6,298 nucleotides of DNA from Thermoflavifilum sp. (lineage in GTDB: Bacteria; Bacteroidota; Bacteroidia; Chitinophagales; Chitinophagaceae): assembly GCA_019683625.1 (NCBI GenBank), contig JADGHY010000129.1, positions 1 to 6,298 on the forward strand, given 5' to 3'. Each line of letters begins with the position of its first letter. The stretch's first letter is position 1. Shown piece after piece: positions 4,999 to 6,298 of the stretch. The notes beneath the pieces are model-generated. The model searched no databases. It was not told the DNA's origin and saw nothing but the letters and a program-made list of their open reading frames with translations. The translations under genes and the position numbers were made by a program.

Positions 4999-6298
4999 AT
5001 GCCTTTGCTGGAGACGATCCGGAATTTCTGCATCATTGCCCATATTGACCATGGCAAGAGTACCCTGGCCGATCGCCTGCTGGAATATACCCATACCCTT
5101 TCTGAGCGGGAGATGCAGGAACAAGTGCTGGACGATATGGAACTGGAACGGGAAAAAGGCATCACCATAAAAAGCCATGCCATTCAAATGCAATATAGCT
5201 TTGGCCATCAAACCTATACCCTGAATTTGATTGATACCCCCGGCCATGTAGATTTTTCTTACGAAGTATCGCGCGCGCTGGCGGCCTGTGAAGGAGCTCT
5301 TCTGCTGGTAGATGCCACACAAGGCATTCAGGCACAAACGATTTCTAACCTGTATCTGGCCCTGGATCATGATCTGGAAATCATCCCCGTCATCAACAAA
5401 ATTGATATGGAAGGAGCCATGATTGATGAGGTCAAAGAACAGATCATCGACCTCATCGGTTGCCGGGAACAAGACATCCTGCTGGCTTCTGCACGTACCG
5501 GGGCGGGCGTGGAAGAAATCTTAAAAGCCATCGTACAACGCATTCCCCCTCCACAAGGAGATCCAGATGCACCCTTACAGGCTTTGATCTTCGACAGCAT
5601 GTATAATTCCTTCCGCGGCGTAGTGGCTTATTATCGCGTGTTTAACGGCACACTGAGGCAAGGCGATAGGGTGATGTTCGTGAATACGGGCCGTGAATAC
5701 GATGCGGATGAAGTGGGCATCCTTCGCCTGCGCCTGGAACCGCGCCCCGAAATCAGTGCAGGCAATGTGGGCTATATCATCACCGGCATCAAATCGGCCA
5801 GCGAAGTGCGTGTAGGCGACACCATCACCCTGGTCAGCAACCCTTGCAAGGAAGCTATCAAGGGATTCGAAGAAGTAAAACCCATGGTGTTTGCCGGCAT
5901 ATTTCCCGTCAATACCGAAGATTATGAAGAGCTGCGCGATTGTATGGAAAAACTGAAACTCAACGATGCAGCACTCAGCTTTGAACCTGAAACTTCCCAG
6001 GCGCTGGGATTTGGCTTCCGTTGCGGATTCCTGGGCATGCTCCACATGGAAATTGTGCAAGAAAGGTTGGAGCGCGAGTTTCACCAAAGTGTGATCACCA
6101 CAGTGCCCAACGTAAGTTTTATTGCCTATACCACGAAAGGCGAAAAAATTATTGTGAACAATCCTTCTGAAATGCCCGACCCCAGCCGCTTAAGCAGGGT
6201 AGAAGAACCTTTTATCCGGGCTCAGATTATCACCAAACCCGAATACATTGGCAACATCATGACGCTTTGCCTGGGCAAACGAGGCACATTGATCAACC
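4999..6298 (+). CDS. lepA: Elongation factor 4 (LepA), translational GTPase, 3' end cut by the window
   Basis: Elongation factor 4 is a ribosome-binding GTPase that acts on stalled or mistranslocated ribosomes and has been linked to back-translocation and 30S maturation. All GTP-binding motifs are visible: G1 AHIDHGKST (14-22), the switch I segment REKGITIK (51-58), G3 DTPGH (79-83), G4 NKID (133-136) and G5 SARTG (164-168). The EF-Tu-like domain 2 follows (from about 188, LQALIFDSMYNSFRG). LepA-specific wording comes after it: KPMVFAGIFPVNTEDYEELR (about 294-313) and ALGFGFRCGFLGMLHMEI (335-352). The absence of EF-G domain IV rules out EF-G. The visible part is 433 codons of the usual 595-600, so the C-terminal domain is outside the window. 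The ATG at 4999 gives the standard short N-terminus (MPLLETIRNFCIIAH). Upstream bases are A-rich with no Shine-Dalgarno. Confidence 0.97.
   Translation, partial: MPLLETIRNFCIIAHIDHGKSTLADRLLEYTHTLSEREMQEQVLDDMELEREKGITIKSHAIQMQYSFGHQTYTLNLIDTPGHVDFSYEVSRALAACEGALLLVDATQGIQAQTISNLYLALDHDLEIIPVINKIDMEGAMIDEVKEQIIDLIGCREQDILLASARTGAGVEEILKAIVQRIPPPQGDPDAPLQALIFDSMYNSFRGVVAYYRVFNGTLRQGDRVMFVNTGREYDADEVGILRLRLEPRPEISAGNVGYIITGIKSASEVRVGDTITLVSNPCKEAIKGFEEVKPMVFAGIFPVNTEDYEELRDCMEKLKLNDAALSFEPETSQALGFGFRCGFLGMLHMEIVQERLEREFHQSVITTVPNVSFIAYTTKGEKIIVNNPSEMPDPSRLSRVEEPFIRAQIITKPEYIGNIMTLCLGKRGTLIN

Noticed and set aside
4972..6087. Long minus-strand ORFs, up to 170 codons, opposite lepA
   Set aside because: lepA is unmistakable on the + strand, and long antisense frames are a common by-product of its codon use.
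1..6298. CRISPR arrays, tRNA or rRNA genes, transposases, phage genes or a defence system
   Set aside because: No spaced direct repeats, no tRNA-like folds and no transposase, integrase, nuclease or toxin-antitoxin motifs were seen in any frame.

Overview
The window looks like ordinary chromosomal DNA from a member of the Bacteroidota, probably near the Chitinophagaceae; this is a judgement from protein style, with no database search. Three signs support it. TAnnTTTG-type -7 promoter boxes lie just upstream of several genes. No start codon has a recognisable Shine-Dalgarno sequence. The M1 peptidase and the elongation factor 4 (LepA) have the wording usual for this phylum.

Layout from left to right. 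A very strong intrinsic terminator (9-34) closes a plus-strand unit lying to the left of the window. An AT-rich gap and a doubtful 68-residue orphan ORF (161-367, +) follow, and then a perfect 10-bp hairpin (405-428). A further plus-strand terminator (542-566) has a T-tract that overlaps the stop codon of a small convergent DUF3606 gene (565-792, -). The intergenic region 823-1080 holds a good -7 box for the DUF3606 gene, a 21-bp interrupted palindrome and three near-identical octamers of the TTGCGCAA type. Next comes a secreted glycoside hydrolase family 28 enzyme, a pectin-type polygalacturonase homologue (1081-2718, -). It is divergent from a secreted M1-family zinc metallopeptidase (2871-4748, +), and the two share a promoter region of about 150 bp. 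After a 250-bp gap with no convincing gene, lepA (4999-6298, +) has its own promoter box and runs off the right edge after 433 codons.

The genes do not form an evident pathway. The GH28 enzyme and the M1 peptidase are both predicted to be exported and would degrade polysaccharide and peptides, but they are divergently transcribed and no SusC/SusD pair or sugar transporter lies beside them. lepA is a housekeeping translation factor. No mobile element, CRISPR array, tRNA, rRNA or phage gene was seen. I found no clear sign of an undescribed system. The best items for a second look are the palindrome/octamer cluster at 939-1013 and the stretch at 405-566, which is framed by plus-strand hairpins and lacks a convincing gene.
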